From Enterobacteriaceae bacterium RIT693 (lineage in GTDB: Bacteria > Pseudomonadota > Gammaproteobacteria > Enterobacterales > Enterobacteriaceae): DNA of 64,000 bases. Below the pieces are notes generated by a model. It saw nothing but the letters and a program-made list of their open reading frames with translations. It ran no database searches and had not been told where the DNA came from. Numbering within the stretch: position 1 is the first letter of the stretch; every line of letters begins with the position of its first letter. Location: assembly GCA_009668225.1 (NCBI GenBank), contig WJYK01000001.1, positions 372,001 to 436,000 on the forward strand, written 5' to 3'. A program made the translations under genes and the position numbers. Positions 8,827-17,262 of the stretch are shown piece by piece.

Positions 8827-11514
8827 ATGACCGAGGAGCCGCTGCGCCCCAACCCCGACAAGCTGCTGGAGAAAGTCAGCCGCCAGCCGCGTGGGAAACT
8901 GAAAATCTTCTTCGGCGCCTGTGCGGGCGTCGGGAAAACCTACGCGATGCTTCAGGAGGCGCAGCGCCTGCGGGCGCAGGGCCTCGATGTCCTGGTGGGC
9001 GTGGTGGAAACTCACGGTCGCCGGGAAACCGCCGACCTTTTGAAGGGGCTGACGATTCAGCCCCCTCGTCGTATCCATCACCGGGGGCGTCTGGTTCAGG
9101 AGTTTGACCTGGACGCCGCCCTCGCCCGCAACCCCGCACTGATTTTGATGGACGAACTGGCGCACAGCAACGCGCCGGGTTCACGTCACCCCAAACGCTG
9201 GCAGGATGTTGAAGAGCTGCTCGAAGCCGGCATCGACGTCCTGACCTCAGTCAACGTCCAGCATCTGGAAAGCCTGAATGACGTTGTTGGCGGCGTGACG
9301 GGCATTCAGGTACGCGAAACCGTCCCCGATCCTATTTTTGACGCTGCCGACGAAGTCGTGCTGGTTGACCTGCCGCCGGACGATCTACGCCAGCGCCTGC
9401 ACGAAGGTAAAGTTTATATCTCCGGTCAGGCCGAACGTGCCATTGAACACTTCTTCCGCAAAGGCAACCTGATTGCCCTGCGCGAGCTGGCGTTGCGACG
9501 TACCGCAGACCGCGTTGACGATCAGATGCGAGCCTGGCGGGATAATCAGGGACAGGAGAAAGTCTGGCACACGCGTGACGCCATCCTGCTGTGCATCGGC
9601 CACAGCGACGGTAACGAAAAGCTGGTGCGCACCGCCGCGCGCCTCGCCGCCAAGCTAGGTAGCGTCTGGCACGCTGTCTACGTTGAAACACCACAGCTTC
9701 ACCGCCTGCCGGAGCACCAGCGCCGAACCATACTAAGCGCCTTGCGGTTAGCTCAGGAGCTGGGCGCTGAAACCGCCACGCTTGCCGATCCTAATGAAGA
9801 AAAAGCGGTGCTGCGCTACGCCCGAGAGCATAACCTCGGCAAAATTATTATTGGCCGCCACACTACGCGCCGCTGGTGGCATCGCACCTCCTTTGCCGAT
9901 CGCTTAGCCAAACGCGCGCCGGACCTCGACCTGGTGATTGTCGCGCTGGATGAAAAGCCGGCCCCTTCCCCGGCCAGAGCACCGGACACCAGAGCCCTAA
10001 GCGAGAAGTGGCGTATCCAGCTACGTGGCTGTGCCGTGGCGGTGGTGCTTTGCGCGTTCATCACGTTTATCGCCAATCAGTGGCTGGTCGCCTTTGATGC
10101 CGCCAACCTGGTAATGATCTACCTGCTGGGCGTGGTTATCGTGGCGCTGTTTTATGGCCGCTGGCCGTCGGTACTGGCGACGATAGTTAACGTTATCAGT
10201 TTTGACCTGTTCTTTATTGCGCCGCGAGGCACGCTCGCCGTGTCGGATGTTCAGTATCTACTAACCTTCGGCGTGATGCTCACCGTGGGGTTGGTGATCG
10301 GTAATCTGACCGCTGGCGTGCGCTATCAGGCGCGCATCGCTCGCTATCGTGAGCAGCGCACTCGTCACCTGTATGAGATGTCTAAAGCGCTGGCCGATGA
10401 CCGCACGCCGCAGGACGTCGCCGCCACCAGCGTGCAGTTCATCAATAATACTTTCCAGGCCCGCAGCCTGCTGCTGCTCCCGGATGAACACGGGAAGCTC
10501 AGCCGCATTGCTGCCGAAGGCGAACCCGCTCAGTGGGATGAGGCCATTGCCCGCTGGAGTTTTGATAAAGGACAGCCTGCCGGAGCGGGGACGGACACTC
10601 TGCCCGGTGTGCCCTACCGCATCCTGCCGCTCAGCACCACGGAAAGAACGCTGGGCCTGCTGGTCGTTGAGCCGGAGAATCTGCGCCAGCTGATGATCCC
10701 CGAACAGCAGCGCCTGCTGGAAACCTTTACCCTGCTGGTCGCCACCGCGCTCGACAGACTGCTGCTCACGGCCAGCGAAGAACAGGCGAGACTTTCCAGC
10801 GAGCGCGAGCAAATTCGTAACTCGCTGCTGGCGGCGCTTTCGCACGACCTGCGTACGCCTCTCACCGTCCTGTTCGGCCAGGCAGAAATCCTGACGCTGG
10901 ATCTCGCCAGCGAAGGCTCAAAACATGCCCCGCAGGCCAACGAGATCCGCCAGCACGTGCTAAATACTACCCGGCTGGTGAATAACCTGCTGGATATGGC
11001 CCGTATTCAGTCGGGCGGCTTTAACCTTCGCAAAGAGTGGCTGACGCTGGAAGAAGTGGTTGGCAGCGCGCTGAAGATGCTTGAGCCGGGCCTCGGCGGT
11101 CGCCATATCGCCCTCAATCTGCCCGACCCGCTGATGCTCATTGAAGTCGACGGCCCGCTGCTTGAGCGCGTGCTGATCAACCTGCTGGAAAACGCGGTGA
11201 AATATGCCGGGTATAAAGCCGACATTGGCATTAAGGCCAGCGCAACGGCGGACAGGCTGGACCTGGAAGTTTGGGACAGCGGCCCGGGGGTTCCCGCTGG
11301 TAAAGAGCTGCTGATTTTTGATAAATTTGCCCGAGGTAACAAAGAGTCAGCTATTCCTGGCGTTGGGCTTGGGCTGGCCATCTGCCGGGCGATTGTTGAA
11401 GTCCACGGCGGCACAATTTATGCGCTTAACCGCCCGGAAGGCGGTGCCAGCTTCCACGTTGTGCTACCTTTATCGCCTCCCCCCGAACTCCCTGAAATGA
11501 TTGAGGCGCTGTGA
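8827..11514 (+). CDS. kdpD: Potassium/turgor sensor histidine kinase KdpD
   Basis: KdpD is the membrane sensor kinase/phosphatase that controls KdpE in response to potassium supply and osmotic stress. It has 895 residues. The N-terminal KdpD domain has a Walker A motif (GACAGVGKTYAM, near residue 30-41). A universal-stress-protein-like domain lies around residues 250-365. Four closely spaced membrane spans lie around 400-500, and a GAF-like region follows. The phosphoacceptor histidine is in AALSHDLRTPLTVLFGQAE near residue 675. The ATPase N and G boxes are in NLLENAVKYA and GVGLGLAICRAIVEVHGG. Its TGA overlaps the kdpE start by four bases (GTGA). Confidence 0.98.
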   Translation: MTEEPLRPNPDKLLEKVSRQPRGKLKIFFGACAGVGKTYAMLQEAQRLRAQGLDVLVGVVETHGRRETADLLKGLTIQPPRRIHHRGRLVQEFDLDAALARNPALILMDELAHSNAPGSRHPKRWQDVEELLEAGIDVLTSVNVQHLESLNDVVGGVTGIQVRETVPDPIFDAADEVVLVDLPPDDLRQRLHEGKVYISGQAERAIEHFFRKGNLIALRELALRRTADRVDDQMRAWRDNQGQEKVWHTRDAILLCIGHSDGNEKLVRTAARLAAKLGSVWHAVYVETPQLHRLPEHQRRTILSALRLAQELGAETATLADPNEEKAVLRYAREHNLGKIIIGRHTTRRWWHRTSFADRLAKRAPDLDLVIVALDEKPAPSPARAPDTRALSEKWRIQLRGCAVAVVLCAFITFIANQWLVAFDAANLVMIYLLGVVIVALFYGRWPSVLATIVNVISFDLFFIAPRGTLAVSDVQYLLTFGVMLTVGLVIGNLTAGVRYQARIARYREQRTRHLYEMSKALADDRTPQDVAATSVQFINNTFQARSLLLLPDEHGKLSRIAAEGEPAQWDEAIARWSFDKGQPAGAGTDTLPGVPYRILPLSTTERTLGLLVVEPENLRQLMIPEQQRLLETFTLLVATALDRLLLTASEEQARLSSEREQIRNSLLAALSHDLRTPLTVLFGQAEILTLDLASEGSKHAPQANEIRQHVLNTTRLVNNLLDMARIQSGGFNLRKEWLTLEEVVGSALKMLEPGLGGRHIALNLPDPLMLIEVDGPLLERVLINLLENAVKYAGYKADIGIKASATADRLDLEVWDSGPGVPAGKELLIFDKFARGNKESAIPGVGLGLAICRAIVEVHGGTIYALNRPEGGASFHVVLPLSPPPELPEMIEAL

Positions 11515-12188
11515 CAACGGTTCTGATAATTGAGGATGAAAAAGAGATCCGCCGCTTTCTGCGCACCGCGCTGGAAGATGAGTCGTTACGCGTGTTTGAT
11601 GCCGAAACACTGCAGCGCGGCCTGATTGAAGCCGCCACCCGCAAGCCGGATCTGGTGATTCTGGATCTCGGCCTGCCGGACGGCGACGGTATCGATTTTA
11701 TTCGTGACTTCCGCCAGTGGAGCCAAACGCCAATCATCGTGCTGTCAGCCCGAAGCGACGAACAAGCAAAGATTGCCGCGCTGGATGCCGGTGCGGACGA
11801 TTTTCTTAGCAAGCCGTTTGGTATTGGCGAACTGCAGGCCAGGCTTCGCGTTGCCCTACGCCGACACGCCAGCACCGTTCAGCCCGATCCGGTTTATCAG
11901 TTTTCCGAAATCCGGGTCGACCTCGCCTCCCGCCGCATTACCCGCGGCGAAGAGGAAATTCACCTCACGCCCATTGAGTTCCGCCTGCTGGCCACCCTGC
12001 TGAATAACCACGGCAAAGTCCTGACACAGCGCCAGCTCCTGAATCAGGTTTGGGGCCCGAATGCCGTGGAACACAGCCATTATCTGCGGATTTATATGGG
12101 CCATCTGCGCCAGAAGCTGGAGAGCGACCCCGCCCGCCCTCGCCATCTGCTCACCGAAACCGGGATCGGCTACCGTTTTATGCTGTGA
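11511..12188 (+). CDS. kdpE: Response regulator KdpE
   Basis: KdpE is an OmpR/PhoB-family transcription activator of kdpFABC. It has 225 residues, the E. coli length, and a GTG start overlapping the kdpD stop by four bases. The receiver domain shows the acidic pocket IIEDEKE (residues 6-12), the phosphorylated Asp52 in VILDLGLPDGDG and Lys101 region SKPFGIGEL. The C-terminal winged helix contains LTPIEFRLLATLLNNHGKVL and the terminal RHLLTETGIGYRFML. Its probable binding site lies upstream of kdpF at 4288-4313. Confidence 0.98.
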   Translation: MTTVLIIEDEKEIRRFLRTALEDESLRVFDAETLQRGLIEAATRKPDLVILDLGLPDGDGIDFIRDFRQWSQTPIIVLSARSDEQAKIAALDAGADDFLSKPFGIGELQARLRVALRRHASTVQPDPVYQFSEIRVDLASRRITRGEEEIHLTPIEFRLLATLLNNHGKVLTQRQLLNQVWGPNAVEHSHYLRIYMGHLRQKLESDPARPRHLLTETGIGYRFML

Positions 12189-12224
12189 AAGAGTAACCTC
12201 TTGTCGGTTCAGGAGGAGTCTTTT

Positions 12225-12653
12225 ATGAGCGCATGGTTAGTCTACGCCCTGTTGTCTGCCGCCACGGCAGCGCTGGTCGCTATTTTTGGCAAGGTTGGTT
12301 TGCAGCATCTGGATGCCAATACCGCCACGGCCGTTCGTGCCGTGGTCATGGCGTTATTTTTAGTTGGGGTGGTTGTGGTTCAGGGAAAACTGAACCTCAT
12401 CAGCACCGTGTTTGCCGATAAAAAAGCGCTGCTGTTTATTCTGCTGAGCGGCGTGGCCGGTGCCCTTTCGTGGCTGTTCTACTTTATGGCGATAAAAAGC
12501 GGTGAAGTCTCGAAGGTCGCACCTATCGATAAGTTGAGTGTGGTGTTCGCCGTGATTCTGGCGGTCATTCTATTTGGCGAGAAGGTGTCGCTGATTGCCG
12601 GGATAGGCGTGGCGCTTATCACCTGCGGCGCGCTGATGGTGGCTTTAGGCTAA
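12225..12653 (+). CDS. Half-size EamA-family membrane transporter
   Basis: This 142-residue protein has five predicted membrane spans filling almost its whole length and a single EamA (DMT superfamily) domain. The glycine-rich signature AATAALVAIFGKVGLQHLDANTATAVRAV lies near the N-terminus. The C-terminal part reads SGEVSKVAPIDKLSVVFAVILAVILFGEK. Full-length EamA carriers have two such repeats and ten spans, so this form would have to dimerise. AGGAGGAG stands six bases before the ATG at 12225, a very strong ribosome site. It follows kdpE by 36 bp with no terminator between, so it may be cotranscribed with kdpDE. Its substrate is unknown. E. coli K-12 has no gene of this type at this place, as I recall. 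Confidence 0.82.
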   Translation: MSAWLVYALLSAATAALVAIFGKVGLQHLDANTATAVRAVVMALFLVGVVVVQGKLNLISTVFADKKALLFILLSGVAGALSWLFYFMAIKSGEVSKVAPIDKLSVVFAVILAVILFGEKVSLIAGIGVALITCGALMVALG

Positions 12654-12661
12654 AAGAGAAA

Positions 12662-12689
12662 GGCTCCCGAGGGAGCCTTCTTTTGTTTT
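12662..12689. terminator. Bidirectional terminator between the EamA gene and pgm
   Basis: A GGCTCCC/GGGAGCC stem of 7 bp with a 2-base gap is followed on the plus strand by TTCTTTTGTTTT. On the minus strand it is followed by a shorter T-rich tract. It sits between convergent genes and probably serves both. Confidence 0.85.
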
Positions 12690-14331
12690 ACTTCGCGTTC
12701 TTCAGCACTTCGCTGACAATCTCTACCGCTTCTTTCTCAATCTGCTCGCGGTGCTCTGCGCCCAGGAAGCTTTCGCAGTAAATTTTGTAGGCGTCTTCGG
12801 TGCCGGACGGACGAGCGGCAAACCAGCCGTTCTCGGTCATCACCTTCAGGCCACCGATTGAAGCGCCGTTGCCCGGTGCTGTCGTCAGGCGGGCGGTGAT
12901 CGGGTCACCTGCCAGCGTGTCTGCACTGACCATTTCTGGCGACAGCTTAGACAGCGCGGCTTTCTGTGCGGAGGTGGCCGGAGCCTGAATACGGTTGTAG
13001 CTTGGTGCGCCAAAGCGTGCCGCCAGCTCGTCGTAATGCTGCTGCGGGTTTTTGCCCGTTACGGCGGTGATTTCTGCCGCCAGCAGGCACATGATGATGC
13101 CGTCTTTATCGGTCGACCACGGTGTGCCGTTGAAGCGCAGGAACGATGCCCCGGCGCTCTCTTCGCCGCCGAAGCCGAAGCTGCCGTCGAACAGGCCGTC
13201 AACAAACCACTTAAAGCCAACCGGGACTTCCACCAGCTTGCGGCCCAGGTCTTCTACCACCCGGTCAATCATCGCGGAGGAGACCAGGGTTTTACCGACG
13301 GCCACATCTTTGCCCCACTGTGGACGGTGCTGGAACAGATAGTTAATGGCAACGGCCAGATAATGGTTCGGGTTCATCAGGCCGGCAGGCGTAACGATGC
13401 CGTGGCGGTCGTAATCCGGATCGTTTGCAAACGCCAGATCGAATTTGTCGCGCAGCGCCAGCAGGCCAGCCATTGCACATTCGGAGGAGCAGTCCATACG
13501 GATTGCGCCGTCTTTATCGAGGTGCATAAAGCGGAAAGTCTGATCGACCTGATCGTTAACGATGGTCAAGTCCAGGTTGTAGTGCTTCGCGATACGGTGC
13601 CAGTATTCGATACCGGAGCCGCCGAGTGGGTCAACGCCCAGCTTCAGGCCTGCCTTTTGAATCGCGGCCATATCGACGATATCCACCAGCCCTTCGATGA
13701 AAGGCTGCACCAGATCCTGCTCCTGAACGTGGCCGCTTTCCCAGGCTTTATCCAGCGAGATACGCTTAACGCCTTTCAGACCATCGGCCAGCAGCGCGTT
13801 AGCGCGATCTTCGACCACTTTGGTGACGTTGGTATCCGCCGGGCCACCGTTTGGCGGGTTGTACTTAATACCCCCGTCGTCCGGCGGGTTATGGGATGGC
13901 GTGATAACAATCCCGTCCGCCTGAGCGCCGCCCTTTTGGTTGTGCACCAGAATGGCGTTAGAAACCGCCGGCGTTGGGGTGTAGCCGTTATCCTGCTGCA
14001 CAATGACGTCCACGCCGTTGGCAGCCAGCACTTCCAGCACGGAGATAAACGCAGGTTCGGACAGCGCGTGGGTATCTTTGCCCACATAGCACGGACCGGT
14101 GATCCCATTCTTCGCACGCTCTTCAGCAATAGCTTGCGCAATCGCCAGAATATGAGGTTCGTTAAAGCTATGACGCGCCGCACTGCCGCGGTGGCCGGAA
14201 GTCCCGAATTTCACCGCGTGTTCACTATTACCCACCACAGGCTTAAGCACGTAATACTGCGCCGTAAGCTGGGCTACGTTAATCAAATCGCTCTGTTGTG
14301 CAGGCTGGCCCGCACGATCGTGGTTAGCCAT
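12688..14331 (-). CDS. pgm: Phosphoglucomutase (alpha-D-glucose specific)
   Basis: Pgm interconverts glucose 1-phosphate and glucose 6-phosphate, linking glycogen, galactose and UDP-glucose metabolism to glycolysis. It has 547 residues. The phosphoserine loop is [22 protein letters not shown] near residue 145. The metal-binding loop is [11 protein letters not shown] near residue 300. The sugar-binding [12 protein letters not shown] is near residue 395, and the phosphate-binding [12 protein letters not shown] is close to the C-terminus. It is 27 bp downstream of seqA on the same strand, the conserved seqA-pgm operon. The overall match to E. coli Pgm is very close. Confidence 0.98.
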   Translation of the reverse strand: MANHDRAGQPAQQSDLINVAQLTAQYYVLKPVVGNSEHAVKFGTSGHRGSAARHSFNEPHILAIAQAIAEERAKNGITGPCYVGKDTHALSEPAFISVLEVLAANGVDVIVQQDNGYTPTPAVSNAILVHNQKGGAQADGIVITPSHNPPDDGGIKYNPPNGGPADTNVTKVVEDRANALLADGLKGVKRISLDKAWESGHVQEQDLVQPFIEGLVDIVDMAAIQKAGLKLGVDPLGGSGIEYWHRIAKHYNLDLTIVNDQVDQTFRFMHLDKDGAIRMDCSSECAMAGLLALRDKFDLAFANDPDYDRHGIVTPAGLMNPNHYLAVAINYLFQHRPQWGKDVAVGKTLVSSAMIDRVVEDLGRKLVEVPVGFKWFVDGLFDGSFGFGGEESAGASFLRFNGTPWSTDKDGIIMCLLAAEITAVTGKNPQQHYDELAARFGAPSYNRIQAPATSAQKAALSKLSPEMVSADTLAGDPITARLTTAPGNGASIGGLKVMTENGWFAARPSGTEDAYKIYCESFLGAEHREQIEKEAVEIVSEVLKNAK

Positions 14332-14358
14332 TGGCTCTTCCTTACTGACGCCAGGTTT

Positions 14359-14907
14359 TTAAATAGTGCCGCAAACCTTTTCAATCAGCTCCGCAGGGAA
14401 CTGCATTGACTGCATGATGTGTTCAACCATGCTGCATTTACGACCAGTATTCGTATTGGTGATCACCCAGTATGGGGTGCCCGGAACATGTTTAGGCTTG
14501 GTTTGATTGCCGTTTGCCAGCAGCGTTTGCTCATCACCGGCAAAATAGACGCGAGTGCGGCCATGCAGGGATTCAGTCGCTTCGCCGAAGGTTTTCGCGT
14601 CCAGCTGATACAGCGTGGACAGCACCATCATAAAGCGGTTTACGGCTTTATTCTGAGCAGCATATTCATCCGAAAGCAGCAGTTCACGAACGGCGCGCAC
14701 GCGATTACGAGCGGTGTTCGCAGGCTTATCTTCAACAACGGGAGCCGCAGCGCGCTCAGGCGCAGCGGGTGCAGGAGTGGCTGCTGGTGTTTGCCCGGCG
14801 GTAAATTTAAGCATACGCCGTAAAATGTCTGACGCGCTCTCGCCAATGTGCTTAGTCTGACTGGCAATGTAGCGGTAAAGCTCGTCATCAACTTCGATTG
14901 TTTTCAT
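14359..14907 (-). CDS. seqA: Replication initiation sequestration protein SeqA
   Basis: SeqA binds hemimethylated GATC sites, sequesters new origins from re-initiation and organises newly replicated DNA. The 182-residue protein has the N-terminal oligomerisation domain (MKTIEVDDELYRYIASQT, residues 1-18; ESASDILRRML), an Ala/Pro-rich linker near residues 40-65, and the C-terminal DNA-binding domain ending KHVPGTPYWVITNTNTGRKC and EKVCGTI. The ATG at 14907 gives the E. coli start; an in-frame ATG at 14940 adds 11 residues without support. The ribosome site (GGATTAAG) is weak. It is the first gene of seqA-pgm. Confidence 0.97.
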   Translation of the reverse strand: MKTIEVDDELYRYIASQTKHIGESASDILRRMLKFTAGQTPAATPAPAAPERAAAPVVEDKPANTARNRVRAVRELLLSDEYAAQNKAVNRFMMVLSTLYQLDAKTFGEATESLHGRTRVYFAGDEQTLLANGNQTKPKHVPGTPYWVITNTNTGRKCSMVEHIMQSMQFPAELIEKVCGTI

Positions 14908-15081
14908 CTTAATCCAGTACGATATCTTTTCTGAATACAAGTCGTTGGGAGTATAGGGTCAAATCCCAACAGCGAACAGGAGGGGCGACTCAAAGTCAGA
15001 GTAAACTGAATATTTGCCGCACGCCCGCAGGAATGCCAACATGATACCCTAACCAAACGAACCAAAATAAAGAACTTTGCC

Positions 15082-15858
15082 ATGAAATTAAATGCTCGCC
15101 TGCAAACTGCGCAACAATCGAATAGCAATTCCCCTATCGTACTGATCCATGGCCTGTTTGGCAGCCTGGATAATCTCGGCGTGCTGGCGCGGGATCTGGG
15201 TAAAGATCATACTTTGCTGCAAATAGATCTGCGTAACCACGGGCTGTCTCCGCGCAGCGACGATATGAGCTATGCCGCAATGGCCGGCGACGTTCTGGAC
15301 ACGCTTGATGATTATGGTATCGAGAAAGCCACGTTTATCGGTCACTCTATGGGCGGCAAAGTGGTGATGGCGCTGACGGCTCTTGCCCCCCAGCGCATCA
15401 ATAAACTGGTGATGATTGATATCGCGCCGGTTAACTATCAGGTTCGCCGTCACGACGAGATTTTTGCGGCGATTCGTGCGGTCACTGAAGCAGGCGTTGA
15501 GACTCGCCAGCAGGCGGCGCAGATCATGCGCGAACACGTAGAAGAAGAAGGCGTCATTCAGTTTCTGCTGAAGTCTTTTGCCGACGGCGAGTGGAAGTTC
15601 AACGTGCCGGTGCTTTGGCAGCAATACGAAAGTATCGTTGGCTGGCAACCCGTTCCCGCCTGGCAGCATCCCGCCTTATTCATCCGCGGCGGGAACTCGC
15701 CGTATGTTGATGAAAGCCACCGCGAGGCGCTTTTAAGTCAGTTCCCGCAGGCTCGTGCGCACGTCATCGCTGGCGCGGGCCACTGGGTTCACGCTGAAAA
15801 ACCGGAGGCAGTTTTACGCGCAATTCACCGATTTATCGACGCGGAACCGAAAAACTGA
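15082..15858 (+). CDS. ybfF: Alpha/beta-hydrolase esterase YbfF
   Basis: YbfF is a cytosolic short-chain acyl esterase of the alpha/beta-hydrolase fold; E. coli YbfF cleaves acyl-CoA and other esters in vitro. The 258-residue protein has the oxyanion region VLIHGLFGSLDNLG near residue 20, the nucleophile elbow FIGHSMGGK with Ser89, and the catalytic histidine in AGAGHWVHAEKP near the C-terminus. It is transcribed divergently from seqA-pgm across about 175 bp. Its last codons overlap a LexA-like motif that precedes ybfE. Confidence 0.95.
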   Translation: MKLNARLQTAQQSNSNSPIVLIHGLFGSLDNLGVLARDLGKDHTLLQIDLRNHGLSPRSDDMSYAAMAGDVLDTLDDYGIEKATFIGHSMGGKVVMALTALAPQRINKLVMIDIAPVNYQVRRHDEIFAAIRAVTEAGVETRQQAAQIMREHVEEEGVIQFLLKSFADGEWKFNVPVLWQQYESIVGWQPVPAWQHPALFIRGGNSPYVDESHREALLSQFPQARAHVIAGAGHWVHAEKPEAVLRAIHRFIDAEPKN

Positions 15859-15868
15859 TTAAAAACAG
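15855..15868. promoter_or_regulatory. LexA-box-like motif with shortened spacing
   Basis: AACTGATTAAAAACAG spans the ybfF stop codon. It has CTG and CAG half sites separated by 8 bp, whereas a working LexA box needs 10 bp. The E. coli ybfE LexA site, as I recall it, has the same left half and A-run at the same place but correct spacing. This is therefore probably a degraded or lost operator. Confidence 0.4.
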
Positions 15869-15898
15869 AACGACCGGCCAGCAGAAGTCGCTAACGCG

Positions 15899-15927
15899 TT
15901 GGCGGGAATGGCGCGCTGATGTATGAT
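15899..15927 (+). promoter_or_regulatory. Probable sigma70 promoter of ybfE
   Basis: TTGGCG and TATGAT are separated by 17 bp and lie about 65 bp upstream of the ybfE ATG. They match 4/6 and 5/6 of the consensus hexamers. Confidence 0.5.
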
Positions 15928-15990
15928 GGCGCGCTTAATTGCACCGGCACCCTGCCCCTGCAGCCAGAATTTCCTGTCAGTATCCTAATC

Positions 15991-16269
15991 ATGGCAAAAG
16001 AACAAACGGACCGTACTACATTAGATCTGTTCGCGGACGAGCGTCGCCCCGGGCGGCCTAAAACCAATCCGCTCTCGCGCGATGAGCAGCTGCGTATTAA
16101 TAAACGCAATCAGCTTAAGCGCGACAAAGTGCGTGGTTTGAAGCGAGTTGAGCTAAAACTGAACAATGATGCGGTCGACGCCCTCAACCAGCTTGCCGAC
16201 GCCCGCAGCATCAGTCGTAGCGAACTGATCGAAGAGATGTTGCTCGAGCAGCTTAAAAAGCTGGGATAG
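15991..16269 (+). CDS. ybfE: Ribbon-helix-helix-like protein YbfE
   Basis: YbfE is a small basic protein known in E. coli as a member of the LexA regulon; its molecular role is not established. This copy has 92 residues. The N-terminal half is strongly conserved (MAKEQTDRTTLDLFADE, then RRPGRPKTNPLSRDEQLR). The C-terminal half (VELKLNNDAVDALNQLADARS, then ISRSELIEEMLLEQLKKL) has the pattern of a ribbon-helix-helix DNA-binding fold. The ATG at 15991 restores the E. coli N-terminus; a reading from 15919 adds 24 unrelated residues. The upstream LexA motif has defective spacing here. Confidence 0.9.
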   Translation: MAKEQTDRTTLDLFADERRPGRPKTNPLSRDEQLRINKRNQLKRDKVRGLKRVELKLNNDAVDALNQLADARSISRSELIEEMLLEQLKKLG

Positions 16270-16448
16270 CTCTTTCTGCTGCCCTGCCCGTCATCTGAAA
16301 TCTCAAAAGGGTGAGCAAAACCATGTTGCAGACTGTGCACCCCGGCGTGATAGCTGTTTCCGCTGGTGGAGCTGTTCTGCTATGATTGCCCTATACGTGG
16401 GCATTGAACGGCCAGCATACTATTAAGTTTCAAGAGGTTATTTTACTC

Positions 16449-16979
16449 ATGGCAATCGTAGGCATTTTTTTCGGCAGCGACACCGGTAACACCGAAAATA
16501 TCGCAAAAATGATTCAAAAACAGCTCGGTAAAGACGTTGCTGAGGTGCATGACATTGCTAAAAGCAGCAAAGAAGATCTCGAAGGTTTCGACATTCTGTT
16601 GCTCGGCATCCCAACCTGGTACTACGGCGAAGCGCAGTGCGACTGGGACGATTTCTTCCCGACTCTCGAAGAAGTCGATTTCAACGGTAAGCTGGTTGCG
16701 CTGTTCGGCTGTGGTGACCAGGAAGACTACGCGGAATACTTCTGTGATGCGCTGGGTACCATTCGCGATATCATCGAACCGCGCGGCGCCGCTATCGTAG
16801 GCCACTGGCCGACCGCGGGCTACCACTTTGAAGCGTCAAAAGGCCTGGCAGACGACGACAACTTTGTCGGTCTGGCCATCGACGAAGACCGCCAGCCGGA
16901 ACTGACCGCCGAGCGCGTTGAGAAGTGGGTCAAACAGATTTCTGAAGAACTGAATCTGGCCGATATTATTAACGCCTGA
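16449..16979 (+). CDS. fldA: Flavodoxin 1
   Basis: FldA is the essential FMN-containing electron carrier that feeds anaerobic ribonucleotide reductase, pyruvate formate-lyase activation, biotin synthase, MiaB, LipA and IspG/H. The 176-residue protein has the FMN phosphate loop [13 protein letters not shown] (residues 7-19), the flavin-stacking loop [17 protein letters not shown] near residue 55, and [15 protein letters not shown] near residue 100. I chose the ATG at 16449, which gives the E. coli N-terminus; AAGAGG lies further upstream. It lies 279 bp before fur, as in E. coli where some transcripts read through. Confidence 0.97.
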   Translation: MAIVGIFFGSDTGNTENIAKMIQKQLGKDVAEVHDIAKSSKEDLEGFDILLLGIPTWYYGEAQCDWDDFFPTLEEVDFNGKLVALFGCGDQEDYAEYFCDALGTIRDIIEPRGAAIVGHWPTAGYHFEASKGLADDDNFVGLAIDEDRQPELTAERVEKWVKQISEELNLADIINA

Positions 16980-16986
16980 TTTGTCT

Positions 16987-17048
16987 GGCGCAAATGCAGC
17001 GTTTGCGCCATCTTGATAGCTTGTAGCAATGAAAATAATTGCTACAAG
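16987..17048 (+). repeat. Two tandem inverted repeats in the fldA-fur intergenic region
   Basis: Directly after fldA there is an 8-bp inverted repeat (GGCGCAAA/TTTGCGCC, 16987-17009). A perfect 11-bp one with a 7-base loop follows (CTTGTAGCAAT/ATTGCTACAAG, 17020-17048). Neither is followed by a proper T tract, so they may attenuate rather than fully end fldA transcription. They may also be regulator sites. Confidence 0.5.
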
Positions 17049-17049
17049 T

Positions 17050-17079
17050 TTGTAACTTTCTCGTACATCCCTGTACAAT
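17050..17079 (+). promoter_or_regulatory. Candidate distal fur promoter
   Basis: TTGTAA and TACAAT are spaced by 18 bp, matching 4/6 and 5/6 of the consensus. A transcript from here would carry the uof-like leader ORF. Confidence 0.4.
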
Positions 17080-17163
17080 GTCTTCCTGACAGCTTGGCTG
17101 ATAATTACTGTAAATGGCGACGCCGCCACGATTTTTCAGCCTCATTTTGCACCATACTTGCGG

Positions 17164-17192
17164 TTCCCATTTAGAAGCAGCAGTTCTATAAT
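17164..17192 (+). promoter_or_regulatory. Candidate proximal fur promoter
   Basis: TTCCCA and a perfect TATAAT are spaced by 17 bp. Transcription would start about 60 bp before the fur ATG, too late to include the ATG of the uof-like ORF. Confidence 0.45.
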
Positions 17193-17262
17193 GAGACGCA
17201 TTACTCTTTACGCTCACTGCAGTTTGAGCGAATCGTTAAGCAACAGGACACTTTCCGCATGA
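17191..17262 (+). CDS. uof: uof-like leader peptide overlapping fur
   Basis: A 23-codon ATG reading (MRRITLYAHCSLSESLSNRT then LSA) ends in TGA that overlaps the fur ATG by four bases (ATGA). In E. coli, Uof is a short ORF upstream of fur whose translation is coupled to fur and is the target of the sRNA RyhB. The position and overlap here fit that role. The reading frame stays open further upstream, so a longer version from a non-ATG start is possible. There is no convincing Shine-Dalgarno in front of the ATG used here. Confidence 0.5.
   Translation: MRRITLYAHCSLSESLSNRTLSA

Noticed and set aside
13036-14409. 457-codon open frame on the plus strand opposite pgm
   Set aside because: Shadow of a G/C-rich third-position gene; no family features, and it would overlap the seqA-pgm junction.
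15954-15969. CTG-N10-CAG pattern (CTGCCCCTGCAGCCAG) upstream of ybfE as a LexA box
   Set aside because: Spacing fits, but the centre is G/C-rich and the flanks do not match; a LexA box has an A/T-rich alternating core.
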